A DNA stretch of 36,725 nt from Armatimonadota bacterium. GTDB taxonomy: Bacteria; Armatimonadota; Hebobacteria; CAIYQO01. Each line of letters starts with the position of its first letter. The stretch's first letter is position 1. A model generated the notes under the pieces. The model was not told the DNA's origin and searched no databases. It worked only from the letters and a program-made list of their open reading frames with translations. Location of the stretch: contig JAGUZN010000309.1 of the NCBI GenBank assembly GCA_020060775.1, positions 1 to 36,725 of the forward strand, written 5' to 3'. Below, in pieces: positions 1-7,900 of the stretch. A program made the translations under genes and the position numbers.

Positions 1-504
1 CCACACACGCGTAGCACACGCTTCGTATCTCACAAATTTTTTCACCGCAGTGGGGCCAACCAAATCACTTTCTGATTCGGCTGCGCGTGTTCAACGGTCG
101 TTCGATGAAACGGCAAGTCGCGTAATCCATACAGCGGTCGGTACCATACCAGTCGGCTGCATGGTGGTGGGTGATGTCGCGATTGAAGTGAAACGCATAC
201 TAATCGACAACGGAGCTCTGAAGGCCATACTTTACTACCAACTCACTTATAGTACAGATTTTTAAGTCGGAATATCTATTGAAAGGTGGCTCTGACGGAT
301 CGCTCAGTTGTGCGCCCCCGCTTTGCGACTTCAATGCATCACATAACTTTTCCCTTCCCATAGACAGCTAAGCGAAGGTGCAGGCTTCCCATAACACCGC
401 TTTAACGATGTCATTGAGCTGATGAGCATACATTAAAATTACTCGGGGATATCTGATATAATGAGGTTAACGACGAGGGGTATGGAGGCCATATCGGCAA
501 GCGC
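1..504. other. Gene-free left edge
   Basis: No open frame in this stretch has a ribosome binding site and protein-like composition. The only longer frame (50-265, 71 codons from a GTG) has no Shine-Dalgarno sequence and no recognisable motif. The stretch is AT-richer than the glycosidase region. A TATAAT at 457-462 has no partner -35 box. I see no RNA gene. Confidence 0.5.
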
Positions 505-532
505 TTGACAGCCGCTAGTATTGTGCTATAAT
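505..532 (+). promoter_or_regulatory. Strong sigma-70-type promoter
   Basis: TTGACA (505-510) and TATAAT (527-532) are both perfect consensus boxes, separated by 16 bp. Transcription would start near 539. The next credible start codon is at 817, so the leader would be about 280 nt. The leader contains short protein-like frames ending near 750 that lack a proper start and may be decayed coding DNA. Confidence 0.65.
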
Positions 533-816
533 TTTTTCGATTGCTCTCGTCGCACGCACCCTGATGAGACCGTCACTGTGGTTCTCTTTTAAGCCTGAGT
601 TAGTCAGAGGAGTGATGTCCCGACGATGCTCTGCAACCGCAATCAATCCAGGCGTTCCCTATCCTCACGCTGGACCGGTGGCTCTCTACCGGCATTAATG
701 CCCTGGAACTTCAATACGGTACTTTTTACTTTCTGCCGAAAAACCGTTAGTTGATGGCAAGACCACCATGGCCACTGTCATTCTCTTTTTCAGTTTTACG
801 GTATCGAGGAATCCTT

Positions 817-1743
817 ATGCTTAAAGCGGACTGTCTGGCTGTCGGCAGCCTTTACCGTGCTGTACTAATTCAGCGTGTCGTCGAGTACCTACGATATAAT
901 CTGGCGAAGAGTGAGGTGGAAATCACCCTCGACCTCTTTGTCGAGACCTCGGTGCCGACACCATTACGCCTACTGCATCGCGGTGGCCTCGATGGTCTGA
1001 ACGCCACCGAGACGCTGACCCCGGACGATCAACATACTCGACGATTCATGGATTTGCATAACGCCAGCGCCTTTGATCAAGTTTCCTATGCGGAGGGTGC
1101 CTGGAATATATTTGAGCCGTCACCTGAGGGGTATACTGCCTGCAGCTACCGGCGTTTGACCGATGACCTGATACTAGAGCGCATCTGCGGTGGTGAAGAC
1201 GCAGGTGATATTCCCTTCACCCTGTGGGAAACGAGTCCGATTCCCGCCGGGCGCTGGGTCTGCCGCCTTCGTCTCTGCTTACGCGGCGCCAGTTATACGG
1301 CACAGGTCAGCAAAGGGTCCTTTTATATCTGCGGTGGGGAAACGTTGTTGAGCCTAATTGAGAGTTGTGATCTACCGCGCTGCACTGAAGCTTCGCGTGC
1401 CGAATGGACCGCACTCTTTAAGGCTTTTCTCCAGGACTATGCCACCACGCCGAGTACCTACGAAGTTTTCATCGAGGGGGGGGGAGACGCTCACCTTCCA
1501 AACCGCGTAGCGAGCCAAACTAGTTCCGTTCGTCGGATGTTTGTCACTAAAGCGTATGAGCATAACACGCAGTGGTTCACCATTCGCCGTGATCCCGGCT
1601 TTCTTATCGATGGTCAGTTCTTAATAGAGGTTACGATGCTGTCCGAAAGTCCAATGATGCAAATCTTCCGTAGCTGTTATTCATATGTGAAGAAAGCCCC
1701 TGCCAGCAAGTTAGCTCACTCAGGGCATGGCTTGTGCAACTAG
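817..1743 (+). CDS. Hypothetical protein, 308 aa
   Basis: I do not recognise this protein. I chose the ATG at 817 over the upstream ATG at 751 because GAGGA (806-810) lies 6 nt before it and the protein then starts MLKADCLAVG. There is no signal peptide or clear membrane segment. The composition is protein-like throughout, with several Cys and aromatic residues and segments such as WETSPIPAGRW and WFTIRRDPGFLIDGQ. A run of nine G (1476-1484) falls inside the frame after about 220 codons. One slipped base would end the protein a few codons later, so the tract is either a possible phase-variation site or a place to suspect a sequencing error. The gene stands alone behind the 505-532 promoter and next to mobile-element DNA. 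Confidence 0.55.
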   Translation: MLKADCLAVGSLYRAVLIQRVVEYLRYNLAKSEVEITLDLFVETSVPTPLRLLHRGGLDGLNATETLTPDDQHTRRFMDLHNASAFDQVSYAEGAWNIFEPSPEGYTACSYRRLTDDLILERICGGEDAGDIPFTLWETSPIPAGRWVCRLRLCLRGASYTAQVSKGSFYICGGETLLSLIESCDLPRCTEASRAEWTALFKAFLQDYATTPSTYEVFIEGGGDAHLPNRVASQTSSVRRMFVTKAYEHNTQWFTIRRDPGFLIDGQFLIEVTMLSESPMMQIFRSCYSYVKKAPASKLAHSGHGLCN

Positions 1744-2260
1744 AAAAACAATCGTCGCGTTACTATGCCGGCAATAGAAAAGAAGACTATGACATTTAGG
1801 CTTCAGCATCCATTCTCTAGAATTGTGTCTTCATTACCATTGTATTGGTAGTAACACCGACCAGGGTGTCAGTTAAGTGTAGAGTAGTAATGCAGTACAC
1901 TATAATTCAACAAAGGTTTACGAATGACTCCTGCTATCTCCCCACCCTCAGAAGTAACTGCTTCCACGGGGCAACAGTCGTCGCACAGAGTACCGTCGAC
2001 GGTCAAGACCGCTGCGCCTGCCCCAAGAAACCAGACCAACGTCCCCTGTCGGCTGCAATAAATCCGTCCGAGGGCATCTCGGATGGTTTACTGCTGGTTG
2101 ACCGTGGCATTGGAGCATCACGACTACCGGGGTGAGGCCGAGGCAACCCGTCGATCCTGGCAGAGTATCGGGAAATGGGCAAAGATGTCGGTGCCGAGGC
2201 GACCGGGATCACCTCAACACGGCGTAGGCCTGTTGAGGGAGGAAACCCCCAGTGTTTCGA
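1744..2260. other. Intergenic stretch with gene debris beside the transposase
   Basis: No intact gene is supported here. Between about 2083 and 2215 the plus strand reads as protein-like in two successive frames: a segment containing EHHDYRGEAEA in one frame, then NPSILAEYREMGKDVGAEATGI in another. This is what a frameshifted gene remnant looks like, but I cannot name the parent. A short hairpin TCCGAG-GGCAT-CTCGGA lies near 2068-2084. I could not find terminal inverted repeats marking the end of the insertion element. Confidence 0.3.
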
Positions 2261-3337
2261 TCAGGCTGCTCGGCGGTAGGTGTGATACAGCCCGCCAAGG
2301 ATCGGTGCGGCGTTGAGTGGCACCGTGAGATCGGCAGGCGCGGGAGGCTGTTTCGGCGGCACGGGCGCCTGCCGGTCGACGCCTTGATGGGTGCGCGCGA
2401 CATTGTAATACTGGTGGACGTATGCCGTCAGCATTCGCAGGAGATGCCGTTCGTTGAGCGGGACGAGATGGTCAAGGAGCTCTCGACGAGGGCTACCATG
2501 TGCTCGCTCGCAGATCCCGTTCTGCCAAGGACTGTGGTAGGCGATGCGCGTACCCTTCACGCCGGCGCTCTCCAGGAAGCGGGTGACGGCCTGGCTGGTG
2601 AAGATGCTGTCGTTGTCATGGAGCAGGTATCGGGGGTGTTCGTCATAGGGCATCGCCTCGCGCAGTTGCTGCACGACCCACTCGGCGGTGGGGTGCGCCG
2701 TGACGGCGACGTGTTGGATCACCCGCCGGTCATGGCGAATGATGACCAGCACGTAGAGCGCCTGGAACATCAGCGTCGGCATGGTGAAGAAGTCCATCGC
2801 CCAGATGTCCTGCCGATGATTGGCCAGGAACGTGCGCCAGGATTGCCGTTGCTTTTCACTCGGCGGTGTTCTGGTATCAGGCAGATACTTCGCGATGCTG
2901 TTGGGCGCAGGGACATCGGTCAAGTTGAGAGAGACCAGTTGATCGTGAATGCGCTCCGGCGACCAGAGGGGATTCTCGCGATGCACCCGTTTGATGGTGG
3001 AGATGGTCGCCGGCGAGATGGTGGGGCGACCTCGTGGCTTCGACTGCTGCCGCCAGTACCATCGGAACGCGAGGCGGTGCCAGCGGATGACCGTCTCGGG
3101 CTTGACGATCATCAGCGCGGAGCGCCAGTCACTCCAGTTCTTTGACAACCAGACCCAAAGCCGTCGAAAGACTGGCGTCGGCTGCGGTTTTGGGCGTTTG
3201 CCGGCGATGACCTGCTGCTCAAACAGCGCCAATTGGCTGCGGAGCCCCAGGTTCTCCAGGACGAGGGCACGGCGTGAGCGGAAGAACTGGCGTAGACATT
3301 GCCACACGAGAGGCCATAGTTCGGAGACGATAGACAT
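2261..3337 (-). CDS. rve-family DDE transposase
   Basis: Transposase of the retroviral-integrase-like (rve) superfamily, similar in arrangement to IS3/IS481-type enzymes; it would cut and join element ends. The first ~100 residues hold a helical N-terminus (MSIVSELWPLV...FRSRRALVLENLGLRSQLA), followed by a helix-turn-helix-like segment (KPETVIRWHR, RGRPTIS). The catalytic core shows an Asp in WAMDFFTMPTLMF, an Asp in LLHDNDSIF and a Glu in HSPWQNGICER, the expected D-D-E order and spacing, and ends with ELLDHLVPLNERHL and YYNVARTHQGVD. I start it at 3337 because the 23 codons upstream read through the promoter of the neighbouring toxin gene; no good ribosome site is visible. The length (about 358 aa) fits a complete enzyme. 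Terminal repeats and target duplications were not found, so the element itself may be decayed even though the gene is intact. Confidence 0.8.
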   Translation of the reverse strand: MSIVSELWPLVWQCLRQFFRSRRALVLENLGLRSQLALFEQQVIAGKRPKPQPTPVFRRLWVWLSKNWSDWRSALMIVKPETVIRWHRLAFRWYWRQQSKPRGRPTISPATISTIKRVHRENPLWSPERIHDQLVSLNLTDVPAPNSIAKYLPDTRTPPSEKQRQSWRTFLANHRQDIWAMDFFTMPTLMFQALYVLVIIRHDRRVIQHVAVTAHPTAEWVVQQLREAMPYDEHPRYLLHDNDSIFTSQAVTRFLESAGVKGTRIAYHSPWQNGICERAHGSPRRELLDHLVPLNERHLLRMLTAYVHQYYNVARTHQGVDRQAPVPPKQPPAPADLTVPLNAAPILGGLYHTYRRAA

Positions 3338-3369
3338 GGCCGCAATGATACCAAATGGGCGAGCCATGG

Positions 3370-3392
3370 CGTACATTATGGTATAATACACG
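3370..3392 (+). promoter_or_regulatory. Toxin-antitoxin promoter with inverted repeat
   Basis: TATAAT at 3382-3387 lies 17 nt before the start codon at 3405. It sits inside an imperfect AT-rich inverted repeat (GTACATTATGGTATAATAC). Toxin-antitoxin operons are commonly autoregulated at such repeats, so this is a candidate operator. No good -35 box is visible. The position just outside the transposase gene leaves open that the promoter was partly supplied by the insertion. Confidence 0.35.
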
Positions 3393-3404
3393 TTGGGAGT
3401 GATC

Positions 3405-3866
3405 ATGCGCCCGTTACGCGTCTATCTGGACACCTGTGTTTTCGGTGGGGCATTCGATATCGAGTTCTCCACGGCGACGCAAGCCTTTTTTGCCCAAGTC
3501 CGTACAGGACGGTTCCATCTGGTGGTATCGGCGCTGGTCCTGGACGAACTCATGGCGGCGCCCTTGCCGGTCCGCGAACTGTTGGATGAGATGCTTCCGT
3601 ACGGGGAAACCATATATCCAACGGAAGACGCCTTACAACTGCAAGCGGCATATCTGGACGCCGGCATTCTCACGCCAAAGTGGGCGGACGATGCCTTGCA
3701 TGTGGCGATGGCGACCGTCACCCACTGTGATCTGGTCGTCAGTTGGAACTTTCGCCATATCGTGCACTTTGAGAAAGTGCCCCGCTATAACGCGGTCAAT
3801 ACGCTCAACCGGTATGGGATGATTGCGATCAATACGCCTGCGGAGGTCCTAGAGTATGACGAATGA
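3405..3866 (+). CDS. PIN-domain toxin, VapC-like
   Basis: PIN-domain ribonuclease-type toxin of a type II toxin-antitoxin pair, 153 aa. The start at 3405 has GGGAG (3395-3399) 5 nt upstream; a TTG at 3393 is the in-frame alternative. The N-terminal RVYLDTCVFGG gives the first acidic residue of the PIN site. LVLDELM supplies the conserved Glu. WADDALHVAMATVTHCDLVVSWNFRHI carries the downstream Asp pair and the typical D-x-x-V-S-W-N-F-x-H segment. All metal-binding acidic residues expected of an active PIN nuclease are present. Its partner begins 11 nt before this gene ends, so the toxin is first in the operon, the reverse of the usual antitoxin-first order. Family known; RNA target unknown. 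Confidence 0.85.
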   Translation: MRPLRVYLDTCVFGGAFDIEFSTATQAFFAQVRTGRFHLVVSALVLDELMAAPLPVRELLDEMLPYGETIYPTEDALQLQAAYLDAGILTPKWADDALHVAMATVTHCDLVVSWNFRHIVHFEKVPRYNAVNTLNRYGMIAINTPAEVLEYDE

Positions 3867-4032
3867 GAAGAAAACCTTTGATTGCGTGGAGATGAAGCAC
3901 CAGGGTGCCGAGCGTGTGCAAGCCCGGCTGGAGGGGATGACCCGCGAGGAACAATTAGCCTATTGGGAACAGCGCGGTCGCGTGTTACGTGCGCGCCAGC
4001 AGGAAGTGATCGCGCGAAAAAAGGCCTCCTGA
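3856..4032 (+). CDS. Small putative antitoxin, 58 aa
   Basis: A small gene that overlaps the end of the PIN toxin gene by 11 nt. It starts ATG at 3856 with GGAGG (3842-3846) 9 nt upstream inside the toxin gene, and ends at the TGA at 4030-4032. The protein begins MTNEKKTFDCVEMKHQGAER, contains LEGMTREEQLAYWEQR and ends in a basic tail (VIARKKAS). It is charged and mostly helical in prediction by eye, as expected of a toxin-binding antitoxin. Small proteins of this kind (VEMK...GMT.EE.LAYW) accompany PIN toxins in other bacteria as I recall the family; the antitoxin role here rests on position, overlap and this resemblance. No DNA-binding domain is evident. Confidence 0.75.
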   Translation: MTNEKKTFDCVEMKHQGAERVQARLEGMTREEQLAYWEQRGRVLRARQQEVIARKKAS

Positions 4033-4050
4033 GCGACGTTGTTTGGCTTG

Positions 4051-4155
4051 GTCGCAGGTTGTCTTCGAGGTGTCTTTCTTTATCAGAGCGTTAGGATACC
4101 ACGTAATGAACCTGCGACTTGTAGCCCGTCTCATAGGGTTAGAGAAGGGTCGCAG
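4051..4155. repeat. Three-part inverted repeat, possible alternative hairpins
   Basis: GTCGCAGGTT (4051-4060) is perfectly complementary to AACCTGCGAC (4109-4118), and GTCGCAG recurs at 4149-4155. The middle element can pair with either flank, so two mutually exclusive hairpins are possible. The cluster lies just after the toxin-antitoxin genes and before the terminator at 4283. Sequence shows only the complementarity; any attenuation role is inference. Confidence 0.35.
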
Positions 4156-4282
4156 ACAGAGATATCTGTAATTCTGCAGGAGGATTTTGGGGCAAAATTG
4201 AGCGTAAACGGTCCGATAGGGTTATACGGGAAGCAAATTAATGTTCTCTATCTCCTAGCCTCCCGCCCCCGCTACCATTATT

Positions 4283-4315
4283 AAAGAGGACATCCGATTT
4301 CGGGTGTCCTCTTTT
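4283..4315 (+). terminator. Rho-independent terminator
   Basis: A perfect 10-bp stem, AAAGAGGACA (4283-4292) with TGTCCTCTTT (4305-4314), continues into a CCG/CGG pairing in the loop and ends in TTTTCTG. The A-run on the other side means it can work in both directions. It ends transcription from the toxin-antitoxin side and insulates the glycan locus that follows. Confidence 0.85.
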
Positions 4316-4627
4316 CTGTTGGTAACGAGGTTCCACCCGATAGGCAGAGTAAAGAGGATTGGGCAAATTCACGCTCAACGCTCCCCCGCCACACCCTGAA
4401 ACTGGTCGCTGGTTCATATCGCGAGACGGTGGGTGGTCGGTGGTTGGGAGCGTGATGATATCGTTGATCGCCTGTTGCTGCTTGGCAGGGTCCAGCCACT
4501 TCAGAAATAGTTCCCGCACATCCTCCATCACTGCGCCGTCACCCCACCCCACTTCGCTACAGACCCCTGCACGACAGAAGGCTAGAGCGAATGAGCCAAT
4601 TGCGCGATGACAACGCGAGCATTCTTG
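4316..4627. other. Intergenic stretch without a convincing gene
   Basis: A minus-strand frame (4238-4978) runs through here and contains a protein-like stretch with CSRCH and DVRELFLKWLDPAKQQQ. Its last codons are made of the terminator hairpin and its middle codons of the palindromic operator at 4628-4645. There is also no ribosome site. I therefore do not call it as a gene; a decayed remnant of one is possible. Confidence 0.35.
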
Positions 4628-4695
4628 CATGTTACGCATAACACGCCAGAGAACCATCTCGCGCATTGACGGTGCACAATAAGTATCGATAGTCT
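4628..4695 (+). promoter_or_regulatory. Operator-promoter module 1 (LacI-type palindrome + promoter)
   Basis: The palindrome TGTTACGCATAACA occupies 4630-4643, within an 18-bp near-palindrome at 4628-4645. Exactly 22 bp later comes TTGACG (4666-4671), then 18 bp later TAGTCT (4690-4695). The same palindrome, gap and -35 box occur at three other places in this window. The expected start site is near 4702, placing the palindrome centre at about -65. The module faces the two giant secreted-protein genes. Confidence 0.75.
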
Positions 4696-4968
4696 GTACT
4701 TGAGCAGACCGTGAGATGAATTTCCGCATTTCGAGTCGATGCAGCAGCGACAAATGCTCATATGTTCGCAGTGTGGTGGGTAGGGTATAGGCAATATTGC
4801 CAGTTATCGGCAACAGGCATGACCGCAGCCTGCTGATCTGCAGAGCAGATGGCGATGCCGCGTACTCTGCTGCATTCAATATTTCCCAAAAAGGAATACC
4901 GGTTAATGACAGAGAGAGCCAGTACGAAAGGTCTACGAACCGTGCGGGGTGGGAAGGGACGTGGCGCC
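4696..4968 (+). other. Long structured 5' leader
   Basis: About 205 to 270 nt separate the predicted transcription start from the first gene. The stretch has several short self-complementary elements: GTCTG/CAGAC (4692-4709), a 12-bp palindrome GGCAATATTGCC (4790-4801), and ATCTGC-AGA-GCAGAT (4836-4850). The other three module-driven genes have leaders of about 45, 55 and 155 nt, so this one is the longest. I do not recognise a known riboswitch. Confidence 0.35.
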
Positions 4969-7900
4969 ATGCGATCAATCATGTTGGTTGGGGTAATACT
5001 CATGCTCATGCACAATACCGCTTATGCGGCAGAATCAGGTGTCATCCATCGCAGTGGCTGGAGCTACGATCGGGCGAATATGCAATGGTATCGTCATCTC
5101 GATGCGGCCATGATCCAGCAGAAAAAGGCCCAGGGCCTGATTAACGACATGACAGGGTGGACAGAGTATGACATCGATATCCCCGCTTCGGGCTGGTTTG
5201 AACTGGTGCTGAAAGGCTGTGCGCCAGAGTGGGGACGCGATGTTTACCTCGATGGCAAGCGCATCGTGACACTTGGCACTTCTGGTCCCGAGGACGTGGT
5301 AGACGGGGAGGCGTTCAAGTTCACCAACATATACCTCTCGCAGGGCAAGCACGCGATTAAATTCCGTCGGCTCAATTATCCTGGAGACCTCCCCGGCGCC
5401 TTCGAGCTGCGCCCGGCGAGTGGCAAGCCTGCAGGATGCATCAGCGCCAGTATCGTTGGCCATACGATTCGCCGCGTGGGTGAGAAGTTCACGTTATCGG
5501 TGACCGGAGGCACGACAGCGCCGGTCACCTACGACATCATCGCCGTCAATGCCCTCACCACACGCGAGACAGCCGTAGGTACCGTGAGATTTCCTGTCAC
5601 TCAGCAACCCATCACCAAAACGCTCACGATCAACTGCACCGCCGAAGGGGTGTTCATGCTGCGCGCCCGGGTGAACGGTCAGCAGCTGCGTCCGAGCGAT
5701 TTCCGCGTTGCGCCGCTGGCCGTCATCGACACCCGCGGTGCTGCCGCAGCTCCCACAGAGATGACAAAGACGCTCATCCATGATATCGACTGCGTGCAGC
5801 AAACCAATATGGGTAAACCGATCGTCAACGGCGAAGGCTTCTGGGAAGCCACCGAGCCAACGCGCATCACCACGAGCAAGGCGGGGTCATACCGCGAGAG
5901 TGGCGACAATACTGATCCCAACCTGCCCCACCCGCCCACCTTGCCCTCGTACAGGAAGTTCAACTCAGGCTTCGCGTACGCTATCGATGTGCCGCAAGCG
6001 CAGGAGCTCTACCTGCTCGAAGTCGATTACCCGGATGACGACCGGCGCACTGCCAACGTCTTCGTGCTTGAGCCACACCCCGAGATGCCCTGCCAGCTCT
6101 ACGGTGGGTATGAATGCGGCGACTGGTATGAATTGAGCCATCAGATGCAGACCGAGCAGGTCCTCTTCTGGGCGCGCGGGACAACGGTGCGCGCGGCGAT
6201 CCTCAGTAAAAACCCCGGCATGCGCGCCGCGGCTTCCCGCATACGGGTCTACAAGATCGAAGGTGGCTTGCCGGATGGACCGGCCATGCGCACGGATGGA
6301 CGACTGTTCATGCACTGGATGGAGGAGCCTTCACGCTGGCTCTGGCACGGACTCCCCCCGGAGAATATGGACCCGATGGCGCAAGACTTCATCGCCATGG
6401 AGCGCTACGTGCGTCTATGTCGCTACTACGGATTCAACGCCGTATGCCCCACTGAGGCGATTTACCAGGCATTGAGCTACCACTCGGACGAGTTGGAAGG
6501 GTGGTTCGCCCAACCGTATGATGCCGTGCGCATCATGGCGCTCATGTGCGAAAAGTATGACATGCGCTATGTGCCGGAACTGCACCTCTCCGGCCAGGAG
6601 TGGTTCACCAAGCAAGTGGTCGAGAAGTTAGCGCCCAATCCGGAAGATCTCTATACCACCAGCCGTTTCGGCACTTCGGCGCGCGATGGCGGCAGCCTGT
6701 TCAGTTCCAGTTGGAATCCGCTGCACCCGGCTATTCAAGAGAAGTACACCCGCATCATCGGTGAACTCACCGACAAACTCGCCGACTCGCCGGCATTCGG
6801 CGGCGTCTCCTCACGTCTGATGGCGTGGGCCTGGCAGGGATGGAACGGCATACCCAGTTTGCACTGGGGGTATGGGGACTGGACAATTGCGGAATTCTCC
6901 AAAGAGACCGGCGTGAAGGTGCCCGGTGAGCCGACTGACCCTGATCGCTTCGAAGCACGGTTCCAATTTCTGACATCGCCAGCGATGATCGAGCAGTGGC
7001 AAGGGTGGCGCCATGCACGCATGCTGGCATACTATCAACGCCTTCGTGATCGCCTGCAAGTGCAACAACCTTATGCCACGCTGTACTTACCGTATTTCGG
7101 CGATGCGGTCTCGGGCATGGACTTGGTGTTTGGCACCTTCAGCCAGACGGAACACGGCGCGTTGGCCGAAGCCGGAGTCGAACTGGATGCCCTGGCTGAG
7201 ATCCCCGGCATTTGCATTATGCCTTCGGGCCTCTACGGACGTCGCGACCTGGGAGATTTGGTAGCCGATGCCCGCGTCGCCGATTCCATCACCGACCCGG
7301 TCAAGAAGCAACTGGGCTTTGCCTATGAACGTGCTTTTTGCTTCACCAACGCGTACTTTGAAGACCAGCAGCAGATTCCTGTCCATCAGTTAGGCCTGCC
7401 CGATTGGGCTCCCAGTCGCAACGGCGGCAACAACGGTGCGGCGGAGGGCGCCGGGCGACATGTGCTGGAGAAGCTCGCCTATGCGCTGGCCGATCAGGAC
7501 TCGACAACGTTGCTGCAGGGTGGCATGGGCTATACCTTTGGGCGCGCCGCAGAGTACCGGGAATGGCTGGCGGAGTACGCCCAGTTGCCACGCCTGCCTT
7601 TTACCCCGCTGGACACAGCGCGCGATCCGGTCGCCGTGTGGTATCGAGCATGCCCGGACGGATTCTACTTCTATGCCGTCAATCGCGAACCGTACGAAGT
7701 CAACATCACACTCACCCTGGCAAAAGCGAAAACAATACAGGCGTTGGGTGCCAGTGAGCAACTCGCCCTGCCACAAGGTCGTTTGACATTGGCGCTGAAG
7801 CCCTACCAGCTGCGCGCCTTTAAGGCTCCCCGCAGGGCTGCATTGGTGAGTGCAGAGACACACGTGCCACAGGACCGCATCCAACGGGTGAAGGATCGCC

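Noticed and set aside
50..265. 71-codon frame at the left edge
   Set aside because: GTG start without ribosome site, no motif, AT-rich noncoding-like context.
2252..3145. 297-codon plus-strand frame
   Set aside because: Complement of the transposase gene, which carries the D-D-E residues; composition is typical of an antisense frame.
3988..4000. CGTGTTACG inside the antitoxin gene
   Set aside because: Left half-site only, within coding sequence, and no promoter follows; chance match.
4238..4978. 246-codon minus-strand frame with CSRCH and a protein-like helix
   Set aside because: Its C-terminus is encoded by the terminator hairpin and its middle by the operator palindrome; there is no ribosome site. 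At best it is a remnant.
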